The notes below the pieces were generated by a model. The model was given only the letters and a program-made list of their open reading frames with translations, ran no database searches and had not been told where the DNA came from. The translations under genes and the position numbers were made by a program. Shown here piece by piece: positions 18,395 to 26,336 of a stretch of 64,000 bases of DNA. Source of the stretch: Gp7-AA10 sp035636095 (GTDB taxonomy: Bacteria; Acidobacteriota; Thermoanaerobaculia; Gp7-AA8); the NCBI GenBank assembly GCA_035636095.1, contig DASPZU010000015.1, forward strand, positions 25,251 through 89,250. The letters run 5' to 3'. Within the stretch, counting starts at the first letter, position 1, and each line of letters starts with the position of its first letter.

Positions 18395-19414
18395 ATGTTG
18401 AGGAAAACGACATGGGTTGCGACACTGCTCGCCCTGGCAACATCGGCGGCCGGCCAGGCCGTACATAAACTCGAGCCGTCGCCGGCGACCGTGGCCTGGG
18501 GTCACTACGATGCGTCGACGCCGCCGGTGCTGCGGATCCAATCGGGCGATATCGTCCAGGCACACACGCTGATCACCTCCAGTCCGGCGCGGTTGGAGGG
18601 CGCCGGCGTCCCCGCAGACCAGGTCGAGCAATCGCTCCGAGACATTCATCGCGAGGTGACCAACAAGGGACCGGGCGGTCACATCCTCGATGGTCCGATC
18701 TATGTCGAAGGTGCCGAGCCGGGCGATGTCCTCGAGGTGCGCATCCAACGTGTGGAGCTGGCTATTCCGTACGCCTACAACGGTTTTCGTCCAGGACGCG
18801 GATACCTGCCGGAGGATTTTCCGTATTCGCGCGTGAAGATCATTCCACTCGATCGCACCCGGATGATCGCGCAGTTCGCTTCAGGCATCGAGATCCCGCT
18901 GCGCCCATTCTTCGGCAGCATGGGAGTCGCGCCGCCGGAGAGCGTCGGCCGCATCGACAGCGCGCCGCCGTGGATCCACGGAGGAAATCTTGACAACAAA
19001 GAGCTGATCGCCGGAACGACGCTCTATTTGCCTGTGCATGTCAAGGGCGCTCTCTTCCAGGTCGGCGATGGGCACGCTGGACAGGGGAACGGAGAGATCG
19101 ACATCACCGCCCTCGAGACGTCACTGATCGGAACGTTGCAGCTCGTGGTTCGCAAGGACATGCACCTGCGCTGGCCGCGCGCCGAGACGCCGACGCACTA
19201 CGTGACGATGGGACTGCACGAAGATCTCGCCGAAGCGACCAAGCTGGCCATTCGCGAAATGATCGACTATCTGACGACCGATCGGCATCTCAGTCGCGAT
19301 GACGCTTACATGCTCGCCAGCGTGGCCGCCGACTTGTCCATCACCGAGCTCGTCGACGGCAACAAGGGCGTCCACATGATGATCCCGAAGTCGATTTTCG
19401 TGACCCGGCGCTAG
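18395..19414 (+). CDS. Acetamidase/formamidase family protein, secreted
   Basis: The ATG at 18395 lies six bases after a strong GAGGAGG and is preferred to the ATG at 18389. The 339-residue product begins with a signal peptide (MLRKTTWVATLLALATSAAG). The FmdA/AmdA fold follows, with GPGGHILDGPIYVEGAEPGD near residue 90, the FFGSMGVAPPE motif and VGDGHAGQGNGEI near residue 230. These proteins hydrolyse short amides to the acid and ammonia. The signal peptide suggests periplasmic action, and the true substrate is unknown. Its stop codon overlaps the convergent aldo/keto reductase gene by four bases. Confidence 0.88.
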   Translation: MLRKTTWVATLLALATSAAGQAVHKLEPSPATVAWGHYDASTPPVLRIQSGDIVQAHTLITSSPARLEGAGVPADQVEQSLRDIHREVTNKGPGGHILDGPIYVEGAEPGDVLEVRIQRVELAIPYAYNGFRPGRGYLPEDFPYSRVKIIPLDRTRMIAQFASGIEIPLRPFFGSMGVAPPESVGRIDSAPPWIHGGNLDNKELIAGTTLYLPVHVKGALFQVGDGHAGQGNGEIDITALETSLIGTLQLVVRKDMHLRWPRAETPTHYVTMGLHEDLAEATKLAIREMIDYLTTDRHLSRDDAYMLASVAADLSITELVDGNKGVHMMIPKSIFVTRR

Positions 19415-20520
19415 GCGCCGACCGCAACCTCGACGTAGGGCGTGATGTCGAAGTTACGCTCGTGGAGTTCGTGAATGCGCTCCATCTCGGCGTCGCTGAG
19501 CGGCGGATGATCGGATGCTGATGCAAACTCGCGGAGCTGCTGGTCGTCGTAGATGTTGGGCAGCACGGACACGATGCTGCGATGCGCGTACTGCCACAGG
19601 AGCGCGAACTGGCCGATCGTGACGCTTCGCGCGTCGCACATCGGTTTGAGTCGATCGACCTTCTGCAGTCCTTCCACCAGCCACGCGCGCGGACGATGCG
19701 AGCGGTGATCGTTCTCATCGAACTTCGTGTCGAGCGTGTACTTCCCTTCCAGCATGCCCGACGAATGCGGCACGCGGACGAGAAATTGCGGCTGCGGGTT
19801 CGCCTTCCAGGCGCGGAAATTTGAGTCGAAGAAGCTCGTGCGCGTGCAAAGTTTCTTGTGCGTCTGACCCTGCATCGCCTCCGGCACTGCCGGATACGAT
19901 GCGCCGCGCTCGGCGGCCAGCATGAACTCGCGTCCGGGATCCTGCTCCAGGAGGTTGTAGATCATCTGCGTGACCGGAGCCTTGCGCATTGCGGTAGCGT
20001 AAATGCCCTCGTCACGCCATCCGATCGCCGGACCGAGCGACGGGCCGTACGACTGAATCTTTCCTTCGCGTTTCAGCGCCTCGAGCGTGTCCCAATGCTC
20101 GTCCTGCATGAGGACATCCACGCGCGGATTGTGGGGTTGATAAATCGCGATGGTGCCGACGCCGAGGCGCTGCAGCGATTGCTCGCAGGCAAAGCGGATG
20201 AACTTCGGCGACATGTCCTGCGGCAGCTCGCGCTGACCGCGCGGGCGCTCGGGGTTGTTGTAGAAGTCGTATCCGAATTTCGTACCGATGACGAGATCGC
20301 GGTGCTCTTTCAGAATCGGCTTCAGGATCGATTCGCCGCGGCCGTTGCCGTAGGCATCGGCGGTGTCGATGTAGTTGATGCCGAGGTCGATGGCGGAGCG
20401 GATCAGGTCCTGCGCTTGTGTGTCGGTGTAGTCGCCCCACCAGCCCGTCGACACCGTCCAGGTACCGAAGCCGAGCTCGGAGAGTGTTAGGTCTGTGCCG
20501 TGTAATTTTCGGTATCGCAT
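19411..20520 (-). CDS. Aldo/keto reductase
   Basis: A 369-residue TIM-barrel oxidoreductase of the aldo/keto reductase family. The catalytic residues are visible as Asp52 and Tyr57 in DTADAYGNG, Lys81 in IGTKFGY and the His in IAIYQPHNP near residue 130. It would reduce a carbonyl with NADPH. The substrate is not known; the closest style is the YghZ/L-glyceraldehyde-3-phosphate or sugar-reductase branch. The ATG directly follows a palindromic word array, so the 5' untranslated region is essentially that repeat and no separate ribosome-binding site is seen. Confidence 0.9.
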   Translation of the reverse strand: MRYRKLHGTDLTLSELGFGTWTVSTGWWGDYTDTQAQDLIRSAIDLGINYIDTADAYGNGRGESILKPILKEHRDLVIGTKFGYDFYNNPERPRGQRELPQDMSPKFIRFACEQSLQRLGVGTIAIYQPHNPRVDVLMQDEHWDTLEALKREGKIQSYGPSLGPAIGWRDEGIYATAMRKAPVTQMIYNLLEQDPGREFMLAAERGASYPAVPEAMQGQTHKKLCTRTSFFDSNFRAWKANPQPQFLVRVPHSSGMLEGKYTLDTKFDENDHRSHRPRAWLVEGLQKVDRLKPMCDARSVTIGQFALLWQYAHRSIVSVLPNIYDDQQLREFASASDHPPLSDAEMERIHELHERNFDITPYVEVAVGA

Positions 20521-20585
20521 GGTTGCTGGGTTACTGGGTTGCTAGGTTGCTAAAGGGTTGCTCAGCAACCGAGCAACCCAGCAAC
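20521..20585. repeat. Palindromic octamer word array (GGTTGCTG type)
   Basis: Five near-copies of GGTTGCT/GGGTTGCT (20521-20562) are followed by their reverse complement in three copies (AGCAACC, GAGCAACC, CAGCAACT; 20563-20586). The transcript would fold into a long hairpin. It fills the whole 64-base gap between the enoyl-CoA hydratase stop and the aldo/keto reductase start. The same word recurs inside rsmE at 51658-51690. Confidence 0.8.
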
Positions 20586-21385
20586 TATTTTCCCGCAAAT
20601 TGCGGTTTACGTTTCTGGTTGTATGCCCCCAGCCCTTCCTTGGCATCGTCGCTCTGGAAGAGTTGCTGCTGCAGCTCGCGCTCGACCGCCAGCGCGCTTT
20701 CGAGCGGGATTTCCCAGCCCGTTTGCACGGAGCGTTTGATGCGGCCAACAGCTTTCGCGGCTTTGTTAGGCGGACAGAAACTCCACGCGTACTCCATGAC
20801 GCGGTCCCACCACTTCCGCCCACCCTCCTCTGCCGGCCACACGTAGTTGACGATGCCCCATTCCCGCGCCTGCTCGAACTCGAACAGATTGCCTTCGCCC
20901 ATGAGCTGGATCGCACGTGACTTGCCGACCAGGCGCGACAACCGCTGGGTGCCGCCGGTGCCCGGCAGAACGCCCAGCGTGACTTCCGGCAGACCGACTT
21001 TGCCTGCGCCCTTGAGCGCGATGCGAATGTCGGCCGCCATCGCGATTTCCAATCCACCGCCGACGGTGTGGCCGTTCAGCGCGGCGATCACCAGCTTCGG
21101 CGTCTGCTCGAGGCGCAGCAGCGTCTCATTCGCATGCAGGCAGAAGAAGTATTTGAACTGCGGTGTGACCTCGGAAAGCATCTTGATGTTTGCGCCGGCG
21201 GAGAAAAACTTCTCGCCTGCGCCGCGCATCACGATCACGTGGACGTCGTCATCCATCCGCGCCTTCAGGATGCAGTCATCCAGCTCGCGGTTCATCTCGT
21301 AGGTGTAGGTGTTGGCGGGAGGGTCGTTGAGCTCGAAAATCGCAACGCCCTTCTCCACGCGGTAGTCGATTAAGTTTCCAGCCAT
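20585..21385 (-). CDS. Enoyl-CoA hydratase/isomerase family protein
   Basis: The ATG at 21385 is preferred because AGGAGA lies about six bases upstream; the product then has 266 residues, normal for crotonases. The oxyanion-hole segments KFFSAGANIKML and GHTVGGGLEIAMAADIRIA are present, and LPEVTLGVLPGTGG contains the catalytic Glu region. It probably acts in beta-oxidation or in breakdown of an aromatic or branched acyl-CoA. It could be co-transcribed with the downstream aldo/keto reductase, although the palindromic array lies between them. One copy of the decamer TCCGCCTAAC encodes its Pro-Pro-Asn at 20765-20774. Confidence 0.88.
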   Translation of the reverse strand: MAGNLIDYRVEKGVAIFELNDPPANTYTYEMNRELDDCILKARMDDDVHVIVMRGAGEKFFSAGANIKMLSEVTPQFKYFFCLHANETLLRLEQTPKLVIAALNGHTVGGGLEIAMAADIRIALKGAGKVGLPEVTLGVLPGTGGTQRLSRLVGKSRAIQLMGEGNLFEFEQAREWGIVNYVWPAEEGGRKWWDRVMEYAWSFCPPNKAAKAVGRIKRSVQTGWEIPLESALAVERELQQQLFQSDDAKEGLGAYNQKRKPQFAGK

Positions 21386-21417
21386 CCTGTCTCCTCGCAT
21401 TCAGCGCGGGATTGTAC

Positions 21418-22488
21418 TCATAGACTGTCTCCAAACGAGATACCGAGACTCCGCGCCGTTGCCACCAACTCACCGTTCGGGTCGACATATTTCGGATTCG
21501 ATACCGCATCCCGAATTGGGGCCGCCACGATGCTCTCGCCGCGAAGCGCGACCATCTTCCCGAAATCGCCTCTCGCGATCAGATCGGCCGCTGCCTTGCC
21601 GAAGCGCGTCGCCAGGACGCGATCGAACGGGATCGGCGATCCGCCGCGCTGAATGTGACCGAGCACCGTGACGCGAATCTCGAGGTTGATCTCGCGCGAA
21701 ATCTCGTCGGCCACCTGATACGCGATGCCGCCCAGGCGTTTGGAACGGCGGTCGACGTAGCGCTCCGCCCCACCCACCCGCTTGGCGCCCTCCGCCACCA
21801 CGATGATGTCGAATGGCGAGCCTTCCGTTTGCCGCGACCGGATCGATTCGACGATCGCCTCCGGAGTGTACGGAATCTCCGGAATGAGAATGATGTCCGC
21901 TCCCCCCGCCAGCCCTGCGTGCAACGCGATCCAGCCGCAGTGGCGCCCCATCACTTCCAGGATCATCACGCGATCGTGGCTCTCGGCCGTCGTGTGCAGT
22001 CGATCGACGGCATCGGTCGCGACCGCAACTGCGGTCATGAAACCAAACGTGAAATCGGTCGCGGCCAGATCGTTGTCGATCGTCTTGGGCACCGCGATCA
22101 TCGGAATGCCCATCTCGAACAGGCGCTGCGCGATCTTGAGCGTCCCATCGCCGCCGATGGCGATGATTCCGTCCAGTCCCAGCTCCTCGATGTTCCTGCG
22201 CACAAGCTGGGAGCGGTCTTCCTTCCCGGCTTCGACCGGAAACTCGAAGGGATTGCCGCGATTGGTGGTGCGCAACAGCGTTCCGCCTTTGGGAAGGATT
22301 CCGCGAATCAGCTCGCTGGTGAGCGGAATGCACGACTTGTTGAGCAGGCCCTCGAATCCGAGTTGGATGCCCAGGACTTCCAGGTCGTGGTCGCGGGTGG
22401 CGGTGCGGACCGCCGCGCGAATCACGGCGTTGAGTCCCGGACAATCGCCGCCGCCGGTCAGAATGCCGATTCGTTTGATTGCGCGCAT
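21418..22488 (-). CDS. pfkA: 6-phosphofructokinase
   Basis: A 356-residue phosphofructokinase catalysing fructose-6-phosphate phosphorylation in glycolysis. The motifs GGGDCPGLNA, GGDGT and PKTIDND (active-site Asp) and MGRHCGWIAL are intact. In Escherichia coli numbering the enzyme has Gly104, as in ATP-dependent forms, but Lys124 (PKTIDND), as in pyrophosphate-dependent forms. It therefore belongs to the mixed clade whose phosphoryl donor cannot be predicted. The ATG is preceded by AGGA about eight bases upstream, supplied by the neighbouring repeat array. Confidence 0.92.
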   Translation of the reverse strand: MRAIKRIGILTGGGDCPGLNAVIRAAVRTATRDHDLEVLGIQLGFEGLLNKSCIPLTSELIRGILPKGGTLLRTTNRGNPFEFPVEAGKEDRSQLVRRNIEELGLDGIIAIGGDGTLKIAQRLFEMGIPMIAVPKTIDNDLAATDFTFGFMTAVAVATDAVDRLHTTAESHDRVMILEVMGRHCGWIALHAGLAGGADIILIPEIPYTPEAIVESIRSRQTEGSPFDIIVVAEGAKRVGGAERYVDRRSKRLGGIAYQVADEISREINLEIRVTVLGHIQRGGSPIPFDRVLATRFGKAAADLIARGDFGKMVALRGESIVAAPIRDAVSNPKYVDPNGELVATARSLGISFGDSL

Positions 22489-22494
22489 GTATGC

Positions 22495-22562
22495 AGTCCT
22501 GAGTCCTGAGTGCGAGTCCTGAGTTTATATGGCTCAGTCTGCTCAGGACTCAGCACTCAGGA
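22495..22562. repeat. Palindromic heptamer word array (CTGAGTC type)
   Basis: One arm (22495-22523) has near-copies of AGTCCTG; the other (22542-22562) has the reverse complement CTCAGGA CTCAGCA CTCAGGA. The array starts six bases upstream of the pfkA start and supplies its AGGA ribosome-binding sequence on the minus strand. The same word makes up the array at 49015-49087. Confidence 0.8.
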
Positions 22563-22630
22563 ATCGGCACTGTGCTTGCTCATCCATTAGCCCGTCAGCA
22601 TCACGCTGACGAAAGCTTGGAGGAAAGAGC

Positions 22631-22885
22631 ATGACTATCCTTGGATGGCTGTTGTTTGGTCTCATCGTCGGCGCGATCGCAAAGTTCCTCATGCCGGGAC
22701 GCGATCCTGGTGGCTGGATCGTCACCATCCTGCTCGGAGTCGCCGGCTCCTTCGTCGGCGGCTTCCTGGCCACGACCCTTCTCGGACGCCAGGAGCAGAC
22801 AGCCGGCTGGATCGGCTCGATCATCGGGGCGATGGTTCTCCTTTTCATCTATCGGCTGATCGTCGGCCGCCGAACTGTAGTTTAA
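22631..22885 (+). CDS. GlsB/YeaQ/YmgE-family small membrane protein
   Basis: This 84-residue protein has three hydrophobic segments and matches the transglycosylase-associated protein family: WLLFGLIVGAIAKFLMPG near the start, GGWIVTILLGVAGSFVGGFL in the middle and a last helix ending YRLIVGRR. GGAGGA lies seven bases upstream of the ATG. Members are inner-membrane proteins often induced by stress; their molecular function is unknown. A rho-independent terminator follows 23 bases after the stop, so it is monocistronic. Confidence 0.88.
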   Translation: MTILGWLLFGLIVGAIAKFLMPGRDPGGWIVTILLGVAGSFVGGFLATTLLGRQEQTAGWIGSIIGAMVLLFIYRLIVGRRTVV

Positions 22886-22908
22886 ACTCCTCTCCTGCTG
22901 TGGTTTTG

Positions 22909-22931
22909 GCCCCGCGCGAGCGGGGCTTTTT
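22909..22931 (+). terminator. Rho-independent terminator of the GlsB-like gene
   Basis: A perfect stem GCCCCGC/GCGGGGC with a GCGA loop is followed by five T residues. It sits shortly after the small membrane protein gene and upstream of htrA. Confidence 0.9.
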
Positions 22932-23091
22932 GTTTGCCTATCGTTTCAACGGCCGCGGCGAGCCGGTCGTACTATCGACGAAACAATTCGTCGGGTTGTT
23001 CGTCACACCTCCTAGACGGCAGCCGCAGGCGGGTGGAAAATACCTGGACCACGGCCAACGTTCTTCAACCCACAAGGAGCACTCAAAAACC

Positions 23092-24654
23092 ATGAACTCA
23101 CGCACCAAACGCATTTTGTCGACCGTCGCGATCATCATCGCGTCGGTCGCGTTCGGCATCGTCCTCAGCGCCGACCTCGGTCTGATGCGCAAGTCGAACG
23201 CCCAATCCGCGCCGGCCATTCAAATCTCGTCCGGCCCGGCAGTGGCAACGTCGGTGAGCATCCCGTCGTTCGCCGACATCGCCTCGCGCGTCGCGCCGGC
23301 GGTTGTTTCGATCACCTCCACCGAGGTCGTCAAGACCAGCGACATGCGGCGCAGGAATTTCGGGATCGATCCGTTCGACTTCTTCTTCCCGAATCCGAAC
23401 GACGGACGTCGCCGGCCGAACAATCGCGATCAGGGCGATGACGACGAGCATGCCCAGCGCAGCGGCGGCTCGGGATTCATCATCTCGCCCGACGGCTACA
23501 TCCTCACCAACAACCACGTCATCGACGGCGCCACGAAAGTGGAAGTCCACTACGGCGCCGATGCCGACGGCAACGGCGGCCACACTGTTCCCGCCAAGAT
23601 CGTCGGTCGCGACCCGGCCACCGATATCGCTCTGTTGAAGATCGATGCCGGAAGCGGCCTGCCCAACGTTCCCCTGGGCGACTCGGACCGCATCCGCAAG
23701 GGCGATTGGGCGATCGCAATCGGAAACCCGTACCAGTTCGAAAACACGCTGACGGTCGGCGTCATCTCCGCCAAAGGCCGCTCGCTCGGACTGAGTCAGG
23801 AGACCCAGTCGTTCGAGAACTTCATCCAGACCGACGCCGCCATCAACTTCGGCAACTCCGGCGGTCCTCTGCTCAACATCAACGGAGAGGTCGTCGGCAT
23901 CAACACCGCAATTCGCGGCGGCGGCGCGCAGGGACTCGGATTCGCAACGCCCATCAACACCGCCAAGCGCCTTCTTCCCGAGCTGAAGACCGGCAAAGTC
24001 GTTCGCGGTTACCTGGGCATGGGAATCGTTCCGGTGACCGACGACGTCAAAGACTCGTTCAAGCTGGCTGAAGCGCGCGGCGCGCTGGTGCAGAACGTCG
24101 AAGCGGGTAAGCCGGCAGAAAAGGCGGGCATCCAGCCCGGCGATGTCATCGTGGAGATCGACGGACGGAAGATCAACACCAACCGCGAGCTGATCGACTA
24201 CATCTCGTATCTGCCGGTCGGCTCGAAGGTGAACATCACCGTCGTCCGCGACGGACAGCGCAAGACGCTGACCGCGACCACGACCGAGCGCACCCTCGAA
24301 GCGGAGAACCTGGACCGAAGCGACAACAACAGCGTTCAGCCGTCGCGCAACCGTCTGGGCATGTCGGTCGACAATCTGACACCGCAGAACCGGCAGGCCT
24401 ACAACATCGACGACAAGATTCGCAATGGCGTCGTGGTCACGAACGTCAAGGAAGTCTCGCCCGCCGGTGAGGCGCTGAACGAAGGGGATGTCATCACCGA
24501 GGTGCAGGGGACGCGAGTCAATGACGTCAACGATTTCCGCACCGCCATCGATCGCCTGCGCAGCGGGCAGACGGTTCACATGTACGTTGTGAGCTCCGGC
24601 CGCGGCGGCAACAGCCGCCTGCTCCAGGGCTATCGCTTCATCAAAGTTCCCTGA
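23092..24654 (+). CDS. degP: HtrA/DegP-type periplasmic serine protease
   Basis: Started at the ATG at 23092 (AAGGAG about 12 bases upstream), the product has 520 residues. A membrane-spanning or cleavable N-terminal segment (residues 8-27) precedes a trypsin-like domain with triad His142 (LTNNHVID), Asp178 (DPATDIALLK) and Ser256 (NFGNSGGPL). Two PDZ domains follow (about 300-390 and 415-515). It degrades or refolds damaged envelope proteins in the periplasm. A 206-base upstream gap without another gene leaves room for its own promoter, which I could not pinpoint. A strong terminator follows the stop. DegP, DegQ and DegS cannot be separated on sequence alone. Confidence 0.92.
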   Translation: MNSRTKRILSTVAIIIASVAFGIVLSADLGLMRKSNAQSAPAIQISSGPAVATSVSIPSFADIASRVAPAVVSITSTEVVKTSDMRRRNFGIDPFDFFFPNPNDGRRRPNNRDQGDDDEHAQRSGGSGFIISPDGYILTNNHVIDGATKVEVHYGADADGNGGHTVPAKIVGRDPATDIALLKIDAGSGLPNVPLGDSDRIRKGDWAIAIGNPYQFENTLTVGVISAKGRSLGLSQETQSFENFIQTDAAINFGNSGGPLLNINGEVVGINTAIRGGGAQGLGFATPINTAKRLLPELKTGKVVRGYLGMGIVPVTDDVKDSFKLAEARGALVQNVEAGKPAEKAGIQPGDVIVEIDGRKINTNRELIDYISYLPVGSKVNITVVRDGQRKTLTATTTERTLEAENLDRSDNNSVQPSRNRLGMSVDNLTPQNRQAYNIDDKIRNGVVVTNVKEVSPAGEALNEGDVITEVQGTRVNDVNDFRTAIDRLRSGQTVHMYVVSSGRGGNSRLLQGYRFIKVP

Positions 24655-24674
24655 TTCTCATTTCTTTCTTGGCA

Positions 24675-24710
24675 GTGGAGCGCCGCCGACTTCGGCGGCG
24701 CTTTTTTTTT
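24675..24710 (+). terminator. Rho-independent terminator of htrA, built on the GTGGAGC palindrome
   Basis: An 11-base perfect stem (AGCGCCGCCGA at 24679-24689 and TCGGCGGCGCT at 24692-24702) is followed by nine T residues. The stem and the preceding GTGG match, with one difference in the loop region, the short palindrome also found inside the genes for DsbD, PBP1C, alpha-2-macroglobulin and PyrC, and in the same orientation relative to transcription. Confidence 0.92.
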
Positions 24711-24729
24711 GGGGTCATAATTCCGCGCC

Positions 24730-25737
24730 GTGGACCATGAACGCTTCATGCGGCGCGCGCTGGAGCTGGCGGAGCGCGGCCGCTACTCGGTCAGCCCCAA
24801 TCCGATGGTGGGCTGCGTGCTGGTACGCGGCGGTCACATCGTCGGCGAGGGATGGCATCAGCGCGCCGGCGAGCCCCACGCCGAGGTCAAGGCGCTGCAG
24901 AGCTGCCACGATCCACGCGGCACGACGATGTACGTCAACCTCGAGCCGTGCGTGCATCATGGCCGCACGCCTCCCTGCTCGCATGTCGTTCGTGACTCAG
25001 GCGTGTCGAAGGTCATCATTGCGACTGCAGACCCGCACGATATCGTCAATGGTCGCGGGATCGAGGAGCTCAGCGCCGCAGGTGTGCCGGTAGAAGTCGG
25101 CGTCCTCGAATTCGAGGCGCGACGCCTCAACGAAAAGTTTCTGCATGCTGTGACGGCCAGGAAGCCGTTCGTCTGCCTCAAAGCGGCCATGACACTCGAT
25201 GGCAAGCTGGCCACGGTCGCGCGCGAGAGCCAGTGGATCACGTCGGAAGCGTCACGGCAGAAGAGCCTCGAGCTTCGCGAAGAGTACGACGCGATCCTCG
25301 TCGGCGGGGGCACGGTCTCCGAAGACAATCCGCAACTGACTCGCCGCCTCGGATGGAACAACGCCATCACGCCGTGGACGCGCGTCGTTCTCGATCGCGA
25401 CCAGCGCGTGCCGCCGACCGCCCGTGTGCTGACGGACGGCGGCGCGACCCTGCACATCACTCGCGACGTCGACCTCGATGCCGTGCTCGGTGATCTGTAT
25501 GGCCGCGGCATTCAGTCGCTGATCGTCGAAGGGGGGGCTTTCGTTCTCTCGGAGTTCATCCGGCGGCGGCTCTGGCAGAAAATGATCGTCTTCACGGCTC
25601 CGATGTTCGTTGGCGGCGGCGATGCACCGTCGATCCTGGCGGGCGAGGGGGTGCGGCGGTTGACAGAGGCCTATCGGTTTCGCTTTGATCACGTCGAACT
25701 CTTTGGCAGTGATTTGATGATCACGGCGTATCCGTAA
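24730..25737 (+). CDS. ribD: Bifunctional riboflavin deaminase/reductase RibD
   Basis: This 335-residue protein carries out the second and third steps of riboflavin synthesis: deamination of the pyrimidine, then reduction of the ribosyl side chain. The GTG start at 24730 (MDHERFMRRALELAERG) matches the usual RibD N-terminus. The zinc-deaminase ligands are His50-Ala-Glu52, Cys74 and Cys83 in PC...PPC context. The reductase half begins near residue 148 (FVCLKAAMTLDGKLA) and has the IVEGGAFVLSEF motif. Its stop shares bases with the ribE start (TAATG). No FMN riboswitch fits in the 75-base gap behind htrA. Confidence 0.93.
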   Translation: MDHERFMRRALELAERGRYSVSPNPMVGCVLVRGGHIVGEGWHQRAGEPHAEVKALQSCHDPRGTTMYVNLEPCVHHGRTPPCSHVVRDSGVSKVIIATADPHDIVNGRGIEELSAAGVPVEVGVLEFEARRLNEKFLHAVTARKPFVCLKAAMTLDGKLATVARESQWITSEASRQKSLELREEYDAILVGGGTVSEDNPQLTRRLGWNNAITPWTRVVLDRDQRVPPTARVLTDGGATLHITRDVDLDAVLGDLYGRGIQSLIVEGGAFVLSEFIRRRLWQKMIVFTAPMFVGGGDAPSILAGEGVRRLTEAYRFRFDHVELFGSDLMITAYP

Positions 25738-26336
25738 TGTTCACCGGCATCATCCATAGCAGCGGCGTCATCGAATCGCTCGAGCGACTCGAAGCGGGCG
25801 GGCGGATGCGCATCCGCGGTGTCGACGATCAGCCGTTTATGCGCGGCGAAAGCGTGGCCGTGAATGGTGTGTGCCTCACCGTCATCCCGAACGGCATCGC
25901 ACTCATGACCGAGATCTCGAACGAGACATTGTCGCGCACGACCCTGGGCAGTCTCGGCATTGGCGCGCGCGTCAACATCGAGCGCGCCCTCGGCGTCGGC
26001 GATCGATTGGGCGGGCATTTCGTGCAGGGACACGTCGACACCACCGGAACTCTGATCTCGAAAAAATCGGAGGGCGAATTCGCCGTGTATCGATGGAGCT
26101 TCCCGGCCGAATTCGCGGATCTGATCGTCAGCAAGGGATCGATCGCCGTCGACGGCGTCTCGCTCACGGTGGTCGACCCCGACGAATCGAGCTTTGCGGC
26201 CGCCTTGATCCCCGAAACGCTGCGCCGCACCACCCTGGGCACCGCGCGCATCGGCGAGCGGGTGAACCTGGAGTTCGACATGATCGCGAAATACGTGCGC
26301 ACGCTGGTCGCGCCGTACCTCGCGGTACGCCCTTGA
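25737..26336 (+). CDS. ribE: Riboflavin synthase alpha chain
   Basis: A 199-residue riboflavin synthase made of two tandem lumazine-binding domains. It starts with the invariant MFTGIIHSSGVIESLE; GGHFVQGHVDTTGTL marks the second domain start, and VDGVSLTVV is present. It converts two lumazine molecules to riboflavin. Translation is coupled to ribD by a TAATG junction, and to the next gene by a TTGA overlap. The ribBA and ribH genes are not in the window. Confidence 0.93.
   Translation: MFTGIIHSSGVIESLERLEAGGRMRIRGVDDQPFMRGESVAVNGVCLTVIPNGIALMTEISNETLSRTTLGSLGIGARVNIERALGVGDRLGGHFVQGHVDTTGTLISKKSEGEFAVYRWSFPAEFADLIVSKGSIAVDGVSLTVVDPDESSFAAALIPETLRRTTLGTARIGERVNLEFDMIAKYVRTLVAPYLAVRP

Noticed and set aside
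16875..18563. Longer aldehyde dehydrogenase starting at 18563
   Set aside because: It runs into the divergent acetamidase gene, and the ATG at 18344 matches family length.
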